64,000 bases of DNA, from assembly GCF_001672895.1 (NCBI RefSeq), contig NZ_LZKP01000080.1, positions 1 to 64,000 of the forward strand, given 5' to 3'. Origin of the DNA: Mycobacterium sp. E740. GTDB lineage: Bacteria > Actinomycetota > Actinomycetes > Mycobacteriales > Mycobacteriaceae. The notes beneath the pieces are model-generated. The model had not been told where the DNA came from and did no database searches. It saw only the letters and a program-made list of their open reading frames with translations. The translations under genes and the position numbers were made by a program. Below, one piece after another: positions 16,932 through 27,609 of the stretch. Positions within the stretch are counted from its first letter, which is position 1, and each line of letters opens with the position of its first letter.

Positions 16932-17258
16932 TTGTCCGGCGAAGATCTGCGCGTCAGCAGCGCGCACCTCGGTGAGCTGGCAGGCCGACAGGCTCAGGCG
17001 GCCGGCGAGGTGCGGACCGCATCGCTTCCGGCCGACGGCGCCGTCGCCGAAGTCAACAGCACCCACGGCAGCATCGCCGCGGCCACCTCCAGCGCATTGA
17101 AAGCTGTGCTCGCGTCTCGGCAAACTGCTGGAACGACGGTGGCCGGCGTCTCGGTTGCGTTGTCCGGCACGCTCACCGCTTCTGCCGCGCGCTACGACCA
17201 AACCGACAGCGAGGCGGGATCGGCGCTGGATTCACAGATGCGGCCGGGCCAGTCGTGA
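16932..17258 (+). CDS. EspF/EspC-like ESX-1 secretion-associated protein
   Basis: Protein of about 108 residues. LRVSSAHLGELAGRQAQAA is followed by a helical region and ARYDQTDSEAG near the C-terminus, where YDQTD fits the YxxxD T7SS signal. This is the DUF2580-type fold of EspC/EspF, small helical ESX-1 substrates. The start is uncertain: TTG at 16932 fits the family N-terminus and follows AAGGGA, while GTG at 16914 is an alternative and the frame is open to 16713. The stop overlaps the espG1 start by four bases. Being first before espG1-espH it takes the place of espF. Confidence 0.7.
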   Translation: MSGEDLRVSSAHLGELAGRQAQAAGEVRTASLPADGAVAEVNSTHGSIAAATSSALKAVLASRQTAGTTVAGVSVALSGTLTASAARYDQTDSEAGSALDSQMRPGQS

Positions 17259-18076
17259 GCCCGGACGCCACCCACATCGACGACGTCGTCGGAGTCGAGG
17301 TCACGATCGACGGCATGCTGGTGATCGCGGACCGGCTGGGCTTGGCGGACTTTCCCCCCGCGCTGGGCATCCGGCTGAACATTCCCCAGCCCGATCTGCG
17401 TGAGCGGGTGTGGGAGCAGGTGGCTCGCGATCTGACCGCACAAGGTGTGCTCGACGTCTTCGGCGAACCGCACCCTGAGGTCGGGGCGATGGTCGGCACC
17501 CTGAGCCGCGCCGAGCGCATCCTGGAAGGGCGGTGGTGGCGGCGCGACGGCGGCGGCAAGATGATCCGCTTCGTGGTCTGTCGCAAAGGGGACCGACATG
17601 TCGTCGCCGCTCGGGACGGCGACATGCTGGTCCTGCAGCGAATCGCGCCGCAGGTCGGTCTCGCGGCCATGGTGACCACGGTGCTCGGCTCGGCGACGCC
17701 GGCCGACGTCGAGCCCCTGACGGGAATCGCCAGCGAATTGGCACGATGTTGGAACCCGAACCAGATTGCGGCATATGGGATCTCGCCGGCATCGGCGCGC
17801 GCCTACGCCGGCATCATCGCCGAGCCCCAGGGCTGGGTCGAGATCACCGCGATCGAACGCCACCCAGGCGGCACCTCGACCCAGGCCGGTGTCGCGGCCG
17901 GTGTCCTGGACTCGACGCAGGGGCGCATCGTGTCCATTCCGCGCCGGGTCAGCGGCGAACTCTATGGCAGCTTCCTTCCGGGCAGTCCCGAGAACCTGCA
18001 GCGGGCGCTGGACGGGCTGATCGAATTCCTGCCCTCGGGCAAGTGGTTCGACCACGCGGATTCCGGACCGGTATGA
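17255..18076 (+). CDS. espG1: ESX-1 PE/PPE chaperone EspG1
   Basis: Protein of 273 residues of the EspG family. It begins with VVGVEVTIDGMLVIADRLG and contains RAERILEGRWWRRDG and ITAIERHPGGTSTQAG, typical EspG stretches. EspG proteins bind PE/PPE heterodimers in the cytosol and deliver them to their cognate ESX machine, here probably PE35/PPE68. GTG start overlaps the preceding stop (GTGA). It is slightly shorter than the M. tuberculosis protein. Identity as the ESX-1 member follows from context. Confidence 0.92.
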   Translation: MSPDATHIDDVVGVEVTIDGMLVIADRLGLADFPPALGIRLNIPQPDLRERVWEQVARDLTAQGVLDVFGEPHPEVGAMVGTLSRAERILEGRWWRRDGGGKMIRFVVCRKGDRHVVAARDGDMLVLQRIAPQVGLAAMVTTVLGSATPADVEPLTGIASELARCWNPNQIAAYGISPASARAYAGIIAEPQGWVEITAIERHPGGTSTQAGVAAGVLDSTQGRIVSIPRRVSGELYGSFLPGSPENLQRALDGLIEFLPSGKWFDHADSGPV

Positions 18077-18097
18077 GACGAGTGAGGAAGACACGAC

Positions 18098-18529
18098 ATG
18101 GTGGGTGAGACTCCCCCCGAAGGCGACGCGAACGAGTCCATTCTCGACGCGTTGGCGATGTACGGCCCGGACGAGCCCGAGCAGACCGACACGGAGGCTC
18201 GCGTGTTCACGGTGGCCAATCCGCCGGGCAGCGTGGCCGTCAGCGCGCTGATGGACGGCCGGATCAGCGAGATCGACCTGGGGCCCAAGGCCGGCGAACT
18301 CAGCGAAGCCGACCTCGCCGAGGAGATCGTCGTCGTCGCGGGCCTGGCCGCCCGGGACGCGAAGTCCGCCCAGCACGCCGCCATGCTCGACGGCATGCGC
18401 GAACAGGGCCATGACGACGCGGCGACCCGCGACTTCCTCGCCCGCGATCTCGGCCTGCCCACCCCCGACGAGGCCCACGCCGAGCGTGCGCGTGTGTTCG
18501 CGACAAGGTATGGCGGTGCCGGTGACTGA
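18098..18529 (+). CDS. espH: ESX-1 secretion-associated protein EspH
   Basis: Protein of 143 residues, acidic: it starts MVGETPPEGDANESILDAL, then VFTVANPPGSVAVSALMDG, ISEIDLGPKA and LAEEIVVVAGLAARDAKSA. This is the EspH/EspD type, cytosolic accessory proteins of ESX-1 that in related species affect secretion of EspE/EspF-type substrates. It lies between espG1 and eccA1 as in other ESX-1 loci, and its end overlaps the eccA1 start. Confidence 0.88.
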   Translation: MVGETPPEGDANESILDALAMYGPDEPEQTDTEARVFTVANPPGSVAVSALMDGRISEIDLGPKAGELSEADLAEEIVVVAGLAARDAKSAQHAAMLDGMREQGHDDAATRDFLARDLGLPTPDEAHAERARVFATRYGGAGD

Positions 18530-20243
18530 GCACCTCGCCGGCCTCTTCGGCAGCGCTGTCGGCATGCTTACCAGCGCACCTGCGCGCTCGTTCGAGATCT
18601 TCACCGAGATCACCGATGTCGACGAATCCGCTTGCGACGCATGGGTTGGGCGCATCCGCTGCGGCGACACCGACCGGGTCACGCTGTTTCGGGCCTGGTA
18701 CTCGCGAGCCAACTTCGGCCAGCTCGCCGGTGCGGCCGAGATCTCGATGAACAGCCTGAACGCTCGCGTGCCGATAGGCGGACAGTTCGGAGACATCACC
18801 TACCCGGTCAACTCGCCACTGGCCATCACGATGGGCTTCGCGGTGAACGAGGCGGCGGTAGGCAACTTCGCCGATGCCATGGAAGCGCTCGAGGACGTCC
18901 CGGCCGCCGGCGCAGAGCACCTGCTGTCCTGGGTCAGGGCCGTTGTCTACGGCGCGGCCGAACGTTGGACGGACGTGATCGACGAAGTGCGGACGGCCGC
19001 TGGTTGGCCTGACAAGTTTCTGGCCGCGGCCGCCGGGGTGGCACACGGCGTCGCCGCAGCCAATCTGGGCTTGTTCACCGAGGCCGAGCGACGGCTGACC
19101 GAGTCGAACTCCTCGCCCGCAGGGGAAGCATGCGCACCGGCGATCGCGTGGTTCCTGGCGATGACCCGCCGCAGTCAGGGCCACGAAGACGCCGCACACG
19201 CCCTGCTGGAATGGCTTCAGGCCACCCATCCGGAACCGAAAGTCACTGCAGCGCTGCGGGATCCGTCGTTCCGACTGGTCACCACGACCGCGGAGAAGAT
19301 CGCCGCCCGCCGGGACCCGTGGGACCCCTCGAGCGTGCAGGCCGACGCGTCGGGCCGCGACCTGCTGCTCGCCGAGGCGCAAGCCGAATTGGACCGCCAG
19401 ATCGGCCTGACCCGGGTGAAGGAGCAGATCGAGGCGTACCGCGCGGCGACGCAGATGGCCAAGATCCGCGCGGCCCGCGGCATGAAGGTCGCGCAGACGT
19501 CGAAGCACATGATCTTCGCCGGGCCCCCGGGTACCGGGAAGACGACGATCGCGCGCGTGGTGGCCAACATCCTGACCGGTCTCGGTGTGATCAGCGAGCC
19601 GAAACTCGTCGAGTCGTCCCGCAAGGATTTCGTCGCCGAGTACGAGGGGCAATCGGCGGTGAAGACCAGCCGCACCATCGACCGTGCCCTCGGCGGTGTG
19701 CTGTTCATCGACGAGGCGTACACGCTGGTGCAGGAGCGTGACGGCCGCACCGACCCGTTCGGCACCGAGGCACTCGACACGCTGCTGGCCAGAATGGAGA
19801 ACGACCGCGACCGGCTGGTGGTCATCATCGCCGGCTACAGCGCGGACATCGACCGGCTGCTGGAAACCAACGACGGCCTGCGATCGCGGTTCGCCACCCG
19901 CATCGAGTTCGACTCCTACACTCCCGGCGAGATCGTGGACATCGCCAAAGTGATTGCGGATGCCAACGATTCGGCTCTCGACCCAGACGCCGCGAAGCGG
20001 GTGCTGGAGGCTGCCACGCTGCTGAGCGAGCGGGCGCTGAACGGCAAGCCCGCACTGGACATCGCCGGCAACGGCCGCTACGCCCGACAACTCGTCGAAG
20101 CCGGTGAACAGAACCGTGACATGCGACTGGCGCGCTCGATGGACGTCGAGAACCTCGACGTCGAACAGCTCAGCCAGATCAACGGTGAGGACATGGCCGC
20201 CGCGATCACGGCGGTCCACGGACGTCTGAACGTCGGCGAGTAG
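18522..20243 (+). CDS. eccA1: ESX-1 AAA+ ATPase EccA1
   Basis: Protein of 573 residues, the same length as M. tuberculosis EccA1. The N-terminal TPR-like domain (about 1-275) includes [19 protein letters not shown] CbxX/CfqX-type AAA+ domain follows, with Walker A GPPGTGKT (334-341) and Walker B LFIDEA. EccA is a cytosolic ATPase thought to act with EspG and effectors. GTG at 18522 was chosen because it gives the family N-terminus ([12 protein letters not shown]); ATG at 18510 is possible. The start lies inside the end of espH, and eccB1 starts two bases after the stop. Confidence 0.95.
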   Translation: MTEHLAGLFGSAVGMLTSAPARSFEIFTEITDVDESACDAWVGRIRCGDTDRVTLFRAWYSRANFGQLAGAAEISMNSLNARVPIGGQFGDITYPVNSPLAITMGFAVNEAAVGNFADAMEALEDVPAAGAEHLLSWVRAVVYGAAERWTDVIDEVRTAAGWPDKFLAAAAGVAHGVAAANLGLFTEAERRLTESNSSPAGEACAPAIAWFLAMTRRSQGHEDAAHALLEWLQATHPEPKVTAALRDPSFRLVTTTAEKIAARRDPWDPSSVQADASGRDLLLAEAQAELDRQIGLTRVKEQIEAYRAATQMAKIRAARGMKVAQTSKHMIFAGPPGTGKTTIARVVANILTGLGVISEPKLVESSRKDFVAEYEGQSAVKTSRTIDRALGGVLFIDEAYTLVQERDGRTDPFGTEALDTLLARMENDRDRLVVIIAGYSADIDRLLETNDGLRSRFATRIEFDSYTPGEIVDIAKVIADANDSALDPDAAKRVLEAATLLSERALNGKPALDIAGNGRYARQLVEAGEQNRDMRLARSMDVENLDVEQLSQINGEDMAAAITAVHGRLNVGE

Positions 20244-20245
20244 AG

Positions 20246-21727
20246 ATGGCGAGTTTCCGGCTCACTACCAAGGTGCAGGTCAGCGGATGGCGCTTCCTGC
20301 TACGACGCGTCGAGCACGCGATCGTGCGGCGGGACACCCGGATGTTCGACGACCCGCTGCAGTTCTACGGCCGCGCCGTGTCCGCCGGCGTCGTCATCGC
20401 TGTTCTCATCTGCCTCGGCGCCGCGCTGCTGGCGTACTTCAAGCCGCTTGGAAAGCGGGGGAGCGACACCCTTCTCGTGGACCGCAGCACCAACCAGCTC
20501 TATGTCGTGCTCCCGTACACCGGCCAGTTGCGGCCGGTGTACAACCTGACGTCGGCGCGGCTCGTTCTCGGTAACGCGGGGACGCCGGCAGCCGTCAAAT
20601 CCGATGAGCTGAACCGGATGTCGAAGGGCCAGCCGATCGGGATACCGGGCGCCCCGTACGCAACCCCGGTCGGTGGCGCGAGCTCGATGTGGTCGCTGTG
20701 TGACACCGTCACCAAGCCGGAGAGCGTGGCGCCCAGCCTGGAGACGTCGGTGATCATGCGACCTCTGGTGATCGACTCCTCAGTCGGGCCGATGCGCGCC
20801 AACCAGGGCATCCTGGTCTCTTACCGAAACGAGAGCTGGCTGGTCACCGAAACCGGCAGGCATGACATCGATCTCGCCGATCGCGCGATCGCCTCGGCGG
20901 TCGGCATCCCGGTCACCGCCAGGGCCACGCCGATCTCGGAGGGGCTGTTCAACGCGCTGCCCAACGCCGGGCCGTGGCGGCTTCCCGTCGTCCCGTTCGC
21001 GGGAGCGCCGAATACCGTCGGACTGCCACCGAATCTGGTGATCGGCTCGGTGTTCAAGGCGCTCACCGAGGACGGTGACCAGCACTTCGTGGTGCTTCCG
21101 GACGGCGTCGCACGGATCAACGACACCACCGCCGCGGCAATCCGCGCCACGAACTCGTTCGGCCTCGTCACGCCGCCGTCGGTGGAGGCGAGCGTGGTCG
21201 CAAAGGTCCCGGAGCAGGTGTTCGCCTCGCCGCTGCCCGCGGAGTCGCTGGACATCCTGCTGCGCGAGGACGCTCCCACGCTGTGCTGGGCGTGGCAACG
21301 CGAACCCGGCGACCAGGCGCCCAAGACGACGGTGATCGCCGGTCGGCACCTGCCGATCCCGCCGTCGACGATGAACACCGGGATAAAGCAGATCGGCGGT
21401 GACGCAACCGTTTTCGTCGACGGCGGAAAGTACATCCGGCTACAGTCGCCCGATCCGCGCCACGGCGAGAGCCTGTACTACATCGATCCGCAAGGTGTGC
21501 GCTACGGCTTGCCCGACGAGGAGACCGGACGCACTCTCGGGCTGAGCGGGCCGACGACCGCACCGTGGCAGGTGGTCGAGCTGCTGGTGGACGGCCCGGT
21601 GCTGTCCAAGGAGGCCGCGCTCGTCGAACACGACACGCTGCCGGCGGATCCGAACCCGCGCAAGGTCGGCGACGGCTCGGCAGGTGCGGCGCAGCCGGCC
21701 GCGTCACCCACCGGAGGCGGCCGATGA
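20246..21727 (+). CDS. eccB1: ESX-1 membrane core component EccB1
   Basis: Protein of 493 residues. The short cytosolic N-terminus ([34 protein letters not shown]) is followed by one membrane helix (about residues 45-65) and a large periplasmic domain of the R1-R4 repeat type. Paired cysteines (WSLCDTV and PTLCWAW) could form the conserved periplasmic disulfide. EccB is part of the ESX membrane pore with EccC, EccD and EccE. It overlaps eccCa1 by four bases (ATGA). Confidence 0.95.
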   Translation: MASFRLTTKVQVSGWRFLLRRVEHAIVRRDTRMFDDPLQFYGRAVSAGVVIAVLICLGAALLAYFKPLGKRGSDTLLVDRSTNQLYVVLPYTGQLRPVYNLTSARLVLGNAGTPAAVKSDELNRMSKGQPIGIPGAPYATPVGGASSMWSLCDTVTKPESVAPSLETSVIMRPLVIDSSVGPMRANQGILVSYRNESWLVTETGRHDIDLADRAIASAVGIPVTARATPISEGLFNALPNAGPWRLPVVPFAGAPNTVGLPPNLVIGSVFKALTEDGDQHFVVLPDGVARINDTTAAAIRATNSFGLVTPPSVEASVVAKVPEQVFASPLPAESLDILLREDAPTLCWAWQREPGDQAPKTTVIAGRHLPIPPSTMNTGIKQIGGDATVFVDGGKYIRLQSPDPRHGESLYYIDPQGVRYGLPDEETGRTLGLSGPTTAPWQVVELLVDGPVLSKEAALVEHDTLPADPNPRKVGDGSAGAAQPAASPTGGGR

Positions 21728-23958
21728 CAACCAAGAAGTTCACCCCGATCATCAAGCGCGGCCCGCGACTGACCCCGGGCGAGATCAACGTCACGCCGCC
21801 CGAGGACCTCGGCGTCGAGATCCCGCCCTCGGGCATCCAGAAGGCGCTGCCGTGGGTGATGGGCGGCGGCATGCTCGGGATGGTCGCGATCATGATCTTC
21901 ACCGGGATCCGGCAACTCTCGCCCTACATGCTGATGATGCCGTTGATGATGATCATGGCCACGGTCGGGTTCATGGCGGGCGGCGGTCCGGGCGGCAAGC
22001 GGGTTCCGGAGATCAACGCGGACCGCAAGGAGTACCTGCGTTACCTGGCCGGTCTGCGCACGCGGGTCACCTCGTCGGCCGCAGCGCAGGTGACGTTCTT
22101 CAACTACCACGCGCCCCACCCGGCGGACCTGTTGTCGATCATCGGGACGAACCGCCAGTGGTCGCGGCAGACGAACGCCGATTTCTACGCCGCGACCCGC
22201 ATCGGCCTGGGCGCCGAACCCGCAGTCGACCGGCTGCTCAAGCCGGCGGTCGGCGGCGAGTTGGCCGGCCCTCAGGGCGCGCCGCAGCCGCACCTGGAAC
22301 CGGTCAGCCACATGTGGGTGACGAAGTTCCTGCGCACCCACGGGCTGATCCACGAATGCCCGAAGCTGTTACAGCTACGCACTTTTCCGACGATCGCCAT
22401 CGGCGGCGATCCGACCGGCGCCGCCGGCCTGCTGACCGCGATGATCTGCCACCTGGCGGTGTTCCATCCGCCGGACCTGCTGCAGATGCGCGTACTCACC
22501 GAAAACCCCGAGGACCCGGACTGGGCCTGGCTCAAGTGGTTGCCGCACGTGCAGCATCAGACCGACCTCGACGCCGCGGGTCCGACCAGGATGATCTTCA
22601 CCAGGCCCGACGGCTTGAGCGACCTGACCGCTCGCGGACCGCACACCGCGGACGCGGCGCCGAGCGGGCCGTACGTCGTGGTCTTCGACCTCACCGGCGG
22701 CAAGGCAGGCTTCCCGGTCGACGGCCGCGCCGGCGTCACCGTCATCACGCTCGGCAACCACCGCGGCTCGGCGTACCGGATCCGGGTGGCGCCCGACGGC
22801 ACCGCCGACGACCGGCTGCCGAACCAGACCTTCCGGCTGATCACCTCGACGGTCGACCACATGACCGCCCAGCAGGCCGGTCGTGTCGCGCGCAAACTGG
22901 CCGGCTGGTCGATCACCGGGACGATCATCGACAAGAGCGTCCGCGTGCACAAGAAGGTCGCCACCGAATGGCATCAGCTGGTCGGCGCGCAGTCGATCGA
23001 GGAAGTGACCCCGGCGCGGTGGCGCATGTTCAGCGACACCGACCGCGACAGGTTGCGCATCCCGTTCGGTCACGAGCTGAAGACCGGCGACATCATGCAC
23101 CTCGACATCAAGGAGGGCGCCGAATTCGGCGCCGGCCCGCACGGGATGCTCATCGGCACAACGGGTTCGGGCAAGTCGGAGTTTCTCCGCACCCTAATCC
23201 TGTCGCTGGCCGCCACCCATCACCCGGACCAGGTCAACCTGCTGCTGACCGACTTCAAAGGCGGCTCGACATTCCTCGGCATGGAGAAACTGCCGCACAC
23301 CGCCGCGGTGGTCACCAACATGGAAGAAGAGGCCGAACTGGTCAGCCGCATGGGCGAAGTGCTCAGCGGCGAGTTGGACCGCCGACAGTCGATCCTGCGA
23401 CAGGCGGGAATGCAGGTGGGTGCAGCCGGCGCGCTGTCCGGGGTGGCCGAGTACGAGAAGCACCGTGAGCGCGGAGCCGACCTTCCCCCGCTGCCAACCC
23501 TTTTCGTGGTGGTGGACGAGTTCGCCGAACTGCTGCAGAACCACCCCGACTTCATCGGGCTGTTCGACCGCATCTGCCGCGTCGGCAGATCGCTGCGCGT
23601 ACACCTGCTGCTGGCAACGCAGTCACTGAACACCGGCGGGGTGCGTATCGACAAGCTCGAACCGAACCTCACCTACCGGATCGCGCTGCGCACGACGAGT
23701 TCGGCGGAGTCGAAGGCCGTGATCGGAACGCCTGAGGCGCAGTACATCACGAACAAGGAGAGCGGTGTCGGGTTCCTGCGCGTCGGCATGGAAGACCCCG
23801 TGAAGTTCCATAGCGTCTACACCGGCGTCAACTATGTGCCCACGACGCAGCACGAAGACAACGGCGAGGTGAAGCCGAAAATCAACGGGCAGAGTCGGTT
23901 GCGGGTTCGGCAGTTCACCGCGGCGCCGATCTTCGATACGGCGGGAGTCGAGGCATGA
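21724..23958 (+). CDS. eccCa1: ESX-1 FtsK/SpoIIIE ATPase subunit EccCa1
   Basis: Protein of 744 residues. Two membrane helices lie near residues 38-85 (a Met-rich stretch with [16 protein letters not shown]), followed by a DUF domain and the first FtsK/SpoIIIE ATPase domain, with Walker A GTTGSGKS (478-485) and [11 protein letters not shown]. It is the motor half that partners EccCb1; in ESX-1, unlike other ESX systems, EccC is split in two genes. The split is normal here and not a frameshift: it ends with an intact ATGA overlap to eccCb1. Confidence 0.96.
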   Translation: MTTKKFTPIIKRGPRLTPGEINVTPPEDLGVEIPPSGIQKALPWVMGGGMLGMVAIMIFTGIRQLSPYMLMMPLMMIMATVGFMAGGGPGGKRVPEINADRKEYLRYLAGLRTRVTSSAAAQVTFFNYHAPHPADLLSIIGTNRQWSRQTNADFYAATRIGLGAEPAVDRLLKPAVGGELAGPQGAPQPHLEPVSHMWVTKFLRTHGLIHECPKLLQLRTFPTIAIGGDPTGAAGLLTAMICHLAVFHPPDLLQMRVLTENPEDPDWAWLKWLPHVQHQTDLDAAGPTRMIFTRPDGLSDLTARGPHTADAAPSGPYVVVFDLTGGKAGFPVDGRAGVTVITLGNHRGSAYRIRVAPDGTADDRLPNQTFRLITSTVDHMTAQQAGRVARKLAGWSITGTIIDKSVRVHKKVATEWHQLVGAQSIEEVTPARWRMFSDTDRDRLRIPFGHELKTGDIMHLDIKEGAEFGAGPHGMLIGTTGSGKSEFLRTLILSLAATHHPDQVNLLLTDFKGGSTFLGMEKLPHTAAVVTNMEEEAELVSRMGEVLSGELDRRQSILRQAGMQVGAAGALSGVAEYEKHRERGADLPPLPTLFVVVDEFAELLQNHPDFIGLFDRICRVGRSLRVHLLLATQSLNTGGVRIDKLEPNLTYRIALRTTSSAESKAVIGTPEAQYITNKESGVGFLRVGMEDPVKFHSVYTGVNYVPTTQHEDNGEVKPKINGQSRLRVRQFTAAPIFDTAGVEA

Positions 23959-25712
23959 GCGTCCAACCGGAACAGCGGGTGCTGCGTGAGGTGGTGCTCG
24001 ACCAGCTGACCACCGGCAAGACCCGCGCCTACCGAATGTGGTTGCCGCCGTTGGCCGATCCCACGCCGGTCAACGAGCTGATCGCGAACGACCACCAGCG
24101 TCGGCCACTGCGCTTCGGGCTCGGCATCATGGACGAGCCGCGCCGGCACCGCCAGGAGGTGTGGGGCATCGACGTCTCGTCCGCGGGCGGCAACATCGCC
24201 GTCGGCGGGGCGCCGCAGACCGGCAAGTCCACATTCCTGCAGACGCTGATCCTGTCGGCCGCCGCCTCGCACACGCCGCGGCAGGTCCAGTTCTATTGCA
24301 TAGACCTTGGCGGCGGCGGTCTGCTGTATCTCGAGGACCTGCCGCATGTCGGCGGTGTCGCGACCCGCTCGGAACCGGACCGGGTGAACCGGGTGGTCGC
24401 CGAGATGAAAGGCGTGCTGCGCCAGCGGGAGGCGATGTTCAAGCAGTACCGGGCCGGCTCGATGGCTGCCTACCGCCAGATGCGCGACGACGCAAGCCAT
24501 CCCGTGGCGGCCGACCCGTTCGGTGACGTGTTCCTGGTGATCGACGGGTGGCCGGCGTTCGTCGCGGAGTTCCCCGACCTGGAACCGGTGGTGCAGGACC
24601 TCGCCGGGCAGGGACTGCAGTTCGGGGTGCACACGATCATCTCGACACCGCGCTGGACCGAGCTCAAGTCACGTGTGCGCGACTACCTCGGCACGAAGGT
24701 CGAGTTCCGGCTCGGCGATGTGAACGAGACCCAGGTCGACCGCATCACCCGCGAAATTCCCGCCAACCGTCCGGGCCGCGCGGTCTCGATGGAGAAGCAC
24801 CACTTGATGATTGGGGTACCGCGGCTGGACGGTGTGCACAGCGCCGACAACCTCGTCGCCGCAATGTCGGAGGCGGTTGGGCTGATCGCCGCGCAGCACA
24901 CCGATCAGGCACCGAAGGTCCGCGTGCTACCCGAGCGCATCTATCTACACGATCTCGATCCGAACCCGCCCGGGCCGGACGCCGACTACCGCACGCGATG
25001 GACGGTGCCGCTCGGCCTTCGCGAATCCGACATGGGCGTCGCCTACAACCACATGCACACCACGCCGCATCTGTTGATCTTCGGAGGGCCGAAGTCGGGG
25101 AAGACGCGCATCGCCCACGCCGTCGCGCAGGCGATCTGTGCGCGCAACAGTCCCGAGCAGGTGAGGTTCATGCTGGCCGACTACCGCTCGGGCCTGCTCG
25201 ACGCCGTGCCGGAGAGTCACCTGTTGGCCGCCGGGGCCGTCAACCGCAACAATGCCTCGCTGGAAGAAGCGATCAAGGCATTCGCGATCAATCTCAAGAA
25301 GCGGCTTCCGCCCGCGGACCTCACCACCGCACAGCTGCGGGCCCGGTCATGGTGGAGTGGTCCCGATGTGGTGCTGCTGGTCGACGACTGGCACATGATC
25401 GTCGCCGCCAGCGGCGTCGTCCCGCCGATGGCCCCGCTGTTCCCGCTGCTACCGGCGGCCGCCGACATCGGCCTGCACATCATCGTCACCTGCCAGATGA
25501 GCCAGGCCCACCGCGCGACCATGGACAAGTTCGTCGGAGCCGCCTACGGGGCCGGTTCGCCGACGTTGTTCCTCTCGGGCGAGAAGCAGGAATTCCCGTC
25601 CAGCGAAATCAGGCTGAAGCGGCGACCGCCTGGCCAGGGCTTCCTGGTCTCACCAGACGGGAAAGAGGTCATCCAGGCGGCCTACGTGGATCCGCCCGAA
25701 GAACTGGTGTAA
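23955..25712 (+). CDS. eccCb1: ESX-1 FtsK/SpoIIIE ATPase subunit EccCb1
   Basis: Protein of 585 residues with two ATPase domains. The first has P-loop GAPQTGKS (85-92) with [11 protein letters not shown]; the second has GGPKSGKT (377-384) with [11 protein letters not shown]. EccCb1 is soluble, binds the C-terminal signal of EsxB and docks on EccCa1. It overlaps eccCa1 by four bases. The stop TAA is embedded in a small dyad (AGGGG-CA-CCCCT) that precedes the PE35 leader. Confidence 0.96.
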   Translation: MSVQPEQRVLREVVLDQLTTGKTRAYRMWLPPLADPTPVNELIANDHQRRPLRFGLGIMDEPRRHRQEVWGIDVSSAGGNIAVGGAPQTGKSTFLQTLILSAAASHTPRQVQFYCIDLGGGGLLYLEDLPHVGGVATRSEPDRVNRVVAEMKGVLRQREAMFKQYRAGSMAAYRQMRDDASHPVAADPFGDVFLVIDGWPAFVAEFPDLEPVVQDLAGQGLQFGVHTIISTPRWTELKSRVRDYLGTKVEFRLGDVNETQVDRITREIPANRPGRAVSMEKHHLMIGVPRLDGVHSADNLVAAMSEAVGLIAAQHTDQAPKVRVLPERIYLHDLDPNPPGPDADYRTRWTVPLGLRESDMGVAYNHMHTTPHLLIFGGPKSGKTRIAHAVAQAICARNSPEQVRFMLADYRSGLLDAVPESHLLAAGAVNRNNASLEEAIKAFAINLKKRLPPADLTTAQLRARSWWSGPDVVLLVDDWHMIVAASGVVPPMAPLFPLLPAAADIGLHIIVTCQMSQAHRATMDKFVGAAYGAGSPTLFLSGEKQEFPSSEIRLKRRPPGQGFLVSPDGKEVIQAAYVDPPEELV

Positions 25713-25881
25713 GGGGCACCCCTGAAGCGCGGTTAAGATATATGCAGGACGCGCCCAGCAAACTTACAGCGGGTCGCCGGCAAAGGGGTCGGGGGACGAT
25801 TCCACGCTTCCGGGCAACCGGCGTTTCAGCGCGCACAAATTCATATGCATTGACTTCAGTTCTGACGAGGAGAGGCTGCAA
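25712..25881 (+). promoter_or_regulatory. PE35 leader: dyad, AT-rich -10-like island and strong RBS
   Basis: The 169-base gap before PE35 begins with the 12-bp dyad AGGGG-CA-CCCCT (25712-25723). It continues with an unusually AT-rich TAAGATATATG (TAAGAT at 25734-25739 fits TANNNT) and ends with GAGGAGAGG about five bases before the PE35 ATG. This looks like a separate promoter for PE35-PPE68-esxBA with a possible operator at about -35. Transcription start was not determined. Confidence 0.5.
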
Positions 25882-26175
25882 ATGCAACCGTTGACGCACA
25901 ATCCGGGTGCCGTGGGAATCGGCGCAGAGGTCGTCGCTAATGGCACGCGCGGGCTGGCCGCCGGCACTACGGCCACCGCGGCGGTCACGGCGCTGGTGCC
26001 GGCGGGCGCGGACGAGGTGTCCGCCCAGGCGGCGCTCGCCTTCGCCGCCGAAGGCGTCGAAGCACTCGCGATGAATACGTTCGCGCAGGAGGAGCTGGCT
26101 CGGATGGGCGCGGGGGTCGTCGAGAGCGCCGGTATCTACACCGCCGTCGACGGCGCGAACGCCACCACACTCTGA
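25882..26175 (+). CDS. PE35: PE-family protein PE35
   Basis: Protein of 97 residues with a canonical PE domain: helix, turn, helix (GADEVSAQAALAFAAEGVE), ending with YTAVDGANATTL. YTAVD is the YxxxD secretion signal. PE35 pairs with PPE68 and is recognised by EspG1. The first gene of the PE35-PPE68-esxB-esxA substrate operon, it has a strong ribosome site. Confidence 0.93.
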   Translation: MQPLTHNPGAVGIGAEVVANGTRGLAAGTTATAAVTALVPAGADEVSAQAALAFAAEGVEALAMNTFAQEELARMGAGVVESAGIYTAVDGANATTL

Positions 26176-26228
26176 TCACGTCGTTCACAAGCGGCCCCTG
26201 ACTCGACGAACCAGGAATGACCTAGACG

Positions 26229-27524
26229 ATGTTCTGGCATGCCCTGCCGCCGGAATTCAACACTGCGCGGCTGATGGCCGGCGCGGGCGCGGTGCCGATG
26301 CTGCAGGCCGCAGCAGGGTGGGAAGCACTGGCGATCTCACTCGAGACGCAGGCCGACGAACTGGCCGCAAGCCTGGCATCACTGCAGTCGGTGTGGAGCG
26401 GTTCGGCAAGCGAACGGGTCGTTGCCGCAACCATGCCGATGGTCGCCTGGCTACGAACGGTGGCGGCTCAGGCGCAGAAGAGAGCGCTGCAAGCGACGGC
26501 GCAGGCGAACTCGTACAGCTTGGCCATGGCCACCACGCCGCCACTGCCGGAGATCGAACAGAACCACGTCACCCATGCGGTCTTGGAAGCGACCAACTTC
26601 CTCGGCGTCAACACCGTCCCGATCGGCGTCAACGAGTTCGACTACTTCATCCGCATGTGGAACCAGGCGGCCGGGGCGATGGACCTCTATCAGGCGGAGA
26701 CCGCCCTGAACATGTTGTTCGAGCCGATCATGCCGCCGAAGCCCATCGTCGTGCCCGGAGTGGCTGCCGGGGGCGCGTCCGCCGCCGTCGGGCACGCGGC
26801 GGCAGGGGCGCCGGGGCGGGCCATGCGCGACCTGGTCGTCGCCCAGGTGAGTACACAGGCCTCGCTGGAGTCGGCGGTGCTGCAGGGTGGACGCGCGACC
26901 GCTCAGGTCGGCATGACTGCCAAGCACGCCGAGGGCCAGGTGCGCAAGGCCGACGACATCGCTCAGCAGGCGGCGAACCCGAACCAGACGATGCAACAGG
27001 GCATGCAGATGGGCACGCAGCTGGCGTCCCAGCTCGGCTCGACACTGGCGCAGTTGCCGCAGCAGGGCATGCAGATGGTGATGCAGCCGGTGCAACAGAT
27101 GACCCAGCCGCTGCAGCAGGTCACCTCGCTGTTCAGTCAGCTCGGCAGCAGCCTGGGCAGCGAGAAGATGCAGGTCGGTCTCGTGGGCGCCAGCCCGCTG
27201 TCGAATCATCCGCTGGCCGGCGGTTCGGGGGCGACGTCCGGCGCCGGCCTGGTGCGCGCGGCGTCGCTGCCCGGGGCCGGCGGCACGCTGGCACGCACCC
27301 CGTTGCTGGCCGGCCTCATCGGCGAACCCGCCACGGTTCCCGCCGCGCCTGGCGCCGCGGCGGGCGGAAGCGGTAGCGGCCTGGCGCCGGTCGGCGCGGG
27401 CGGTAACGCAGGACCGATGGGGCACGCCGGCCAACGAGCGAGCAGCGGTGGCAGCAGACAGGGATTGACGGCACCTCGCGTGCTGCCACAGGACCTCGGC
27501 GAAGACGAGGACGACGACTGGTGA
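26229..27524 (+). CDS. PPE68: PPE-family protein PPE68 with extended Gln/Met-rich C-terminus
   Basis: Protein of 431 residues. The N-terminal PPE domain (about 1-175) has FWHALPPEFNTARLMAG, with PPE at residues 7-9, a SVWSG turn (WxG) and NEFDYFIRMWNQAAGAM. The C-terminal half is low complexity: a Gln/Met-rich segment (MQQGMQMG, QQGMQMVMQPVQQ), then Gly/Ala-rich sequence ending in an acidic tail (GEDEDDDW). It is longer than the 368-residue M. tuberculosis protein. It partners PE35 at the ESX-1 membrane. No PPE-type SVP or polymorphic repeat is seen. Confidence 0.92.
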   Translation: MFWHALPPEFNTARLMAGAGAVPMLQAAAGWEALAISLETQADELAASLASLQSVWSGSASERVVAATMPMVAWLRTVAAQAQKRALQATAQANSYSLAMATTPPLPEIEQNHVTHAVLEATNFLGVNTVPIGVNEFDYFIRMWNQAAGAMDLYQAETALNMLFEPIMPPKPIVVPGVAAGGASAAVGHAAAGAPGRAMRDLVVAQVSTQASLESAVLQGGRATAQVGMTAKHAEGQVRKADDIAQQAANPNQTMQQGMQMGTQLASQLGSTLAQLPQQGMQMVMQPVQQMTQPLQQVTSLFSQLGSSLGSEKMQVGLVGASPLSNHPLAGGSGATSGAGLVRAASLPGAGGTLARTPLLAGLIGEPATVPAAPGAAAGGSGSGLAPVGAGGNAGPMGHAGQRASSGGSRQGLTAPRVLPQDLGEDEDDDW

Positions 27525-27609
27525 CCCCGCGCCAAGACTTCCCGGCCACCCGGCCGGCAAGACTCGCCATCAGTGGTGAGGACACAGGAAGAGAGAAAGA
27601 GTATCCAGC

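Noticed and set aside
18300..20219. A 639-codon minus-strand frame opposite eccA1
   Set aside because: It mirrors eccA1, which has matching length, P-loop and operon context.
21684..23468. An alternative frame inside eccCa1
   Set aside because: Arg/Gly/Ala-rich sequence without domain; eccCa1 is complete in another frame.
21724..25712. eccC split into two genes suggesting a frameshift
   Set aside because: A split EccC is normal for ESX-1, and the genes overlap cleanly by ATGA.
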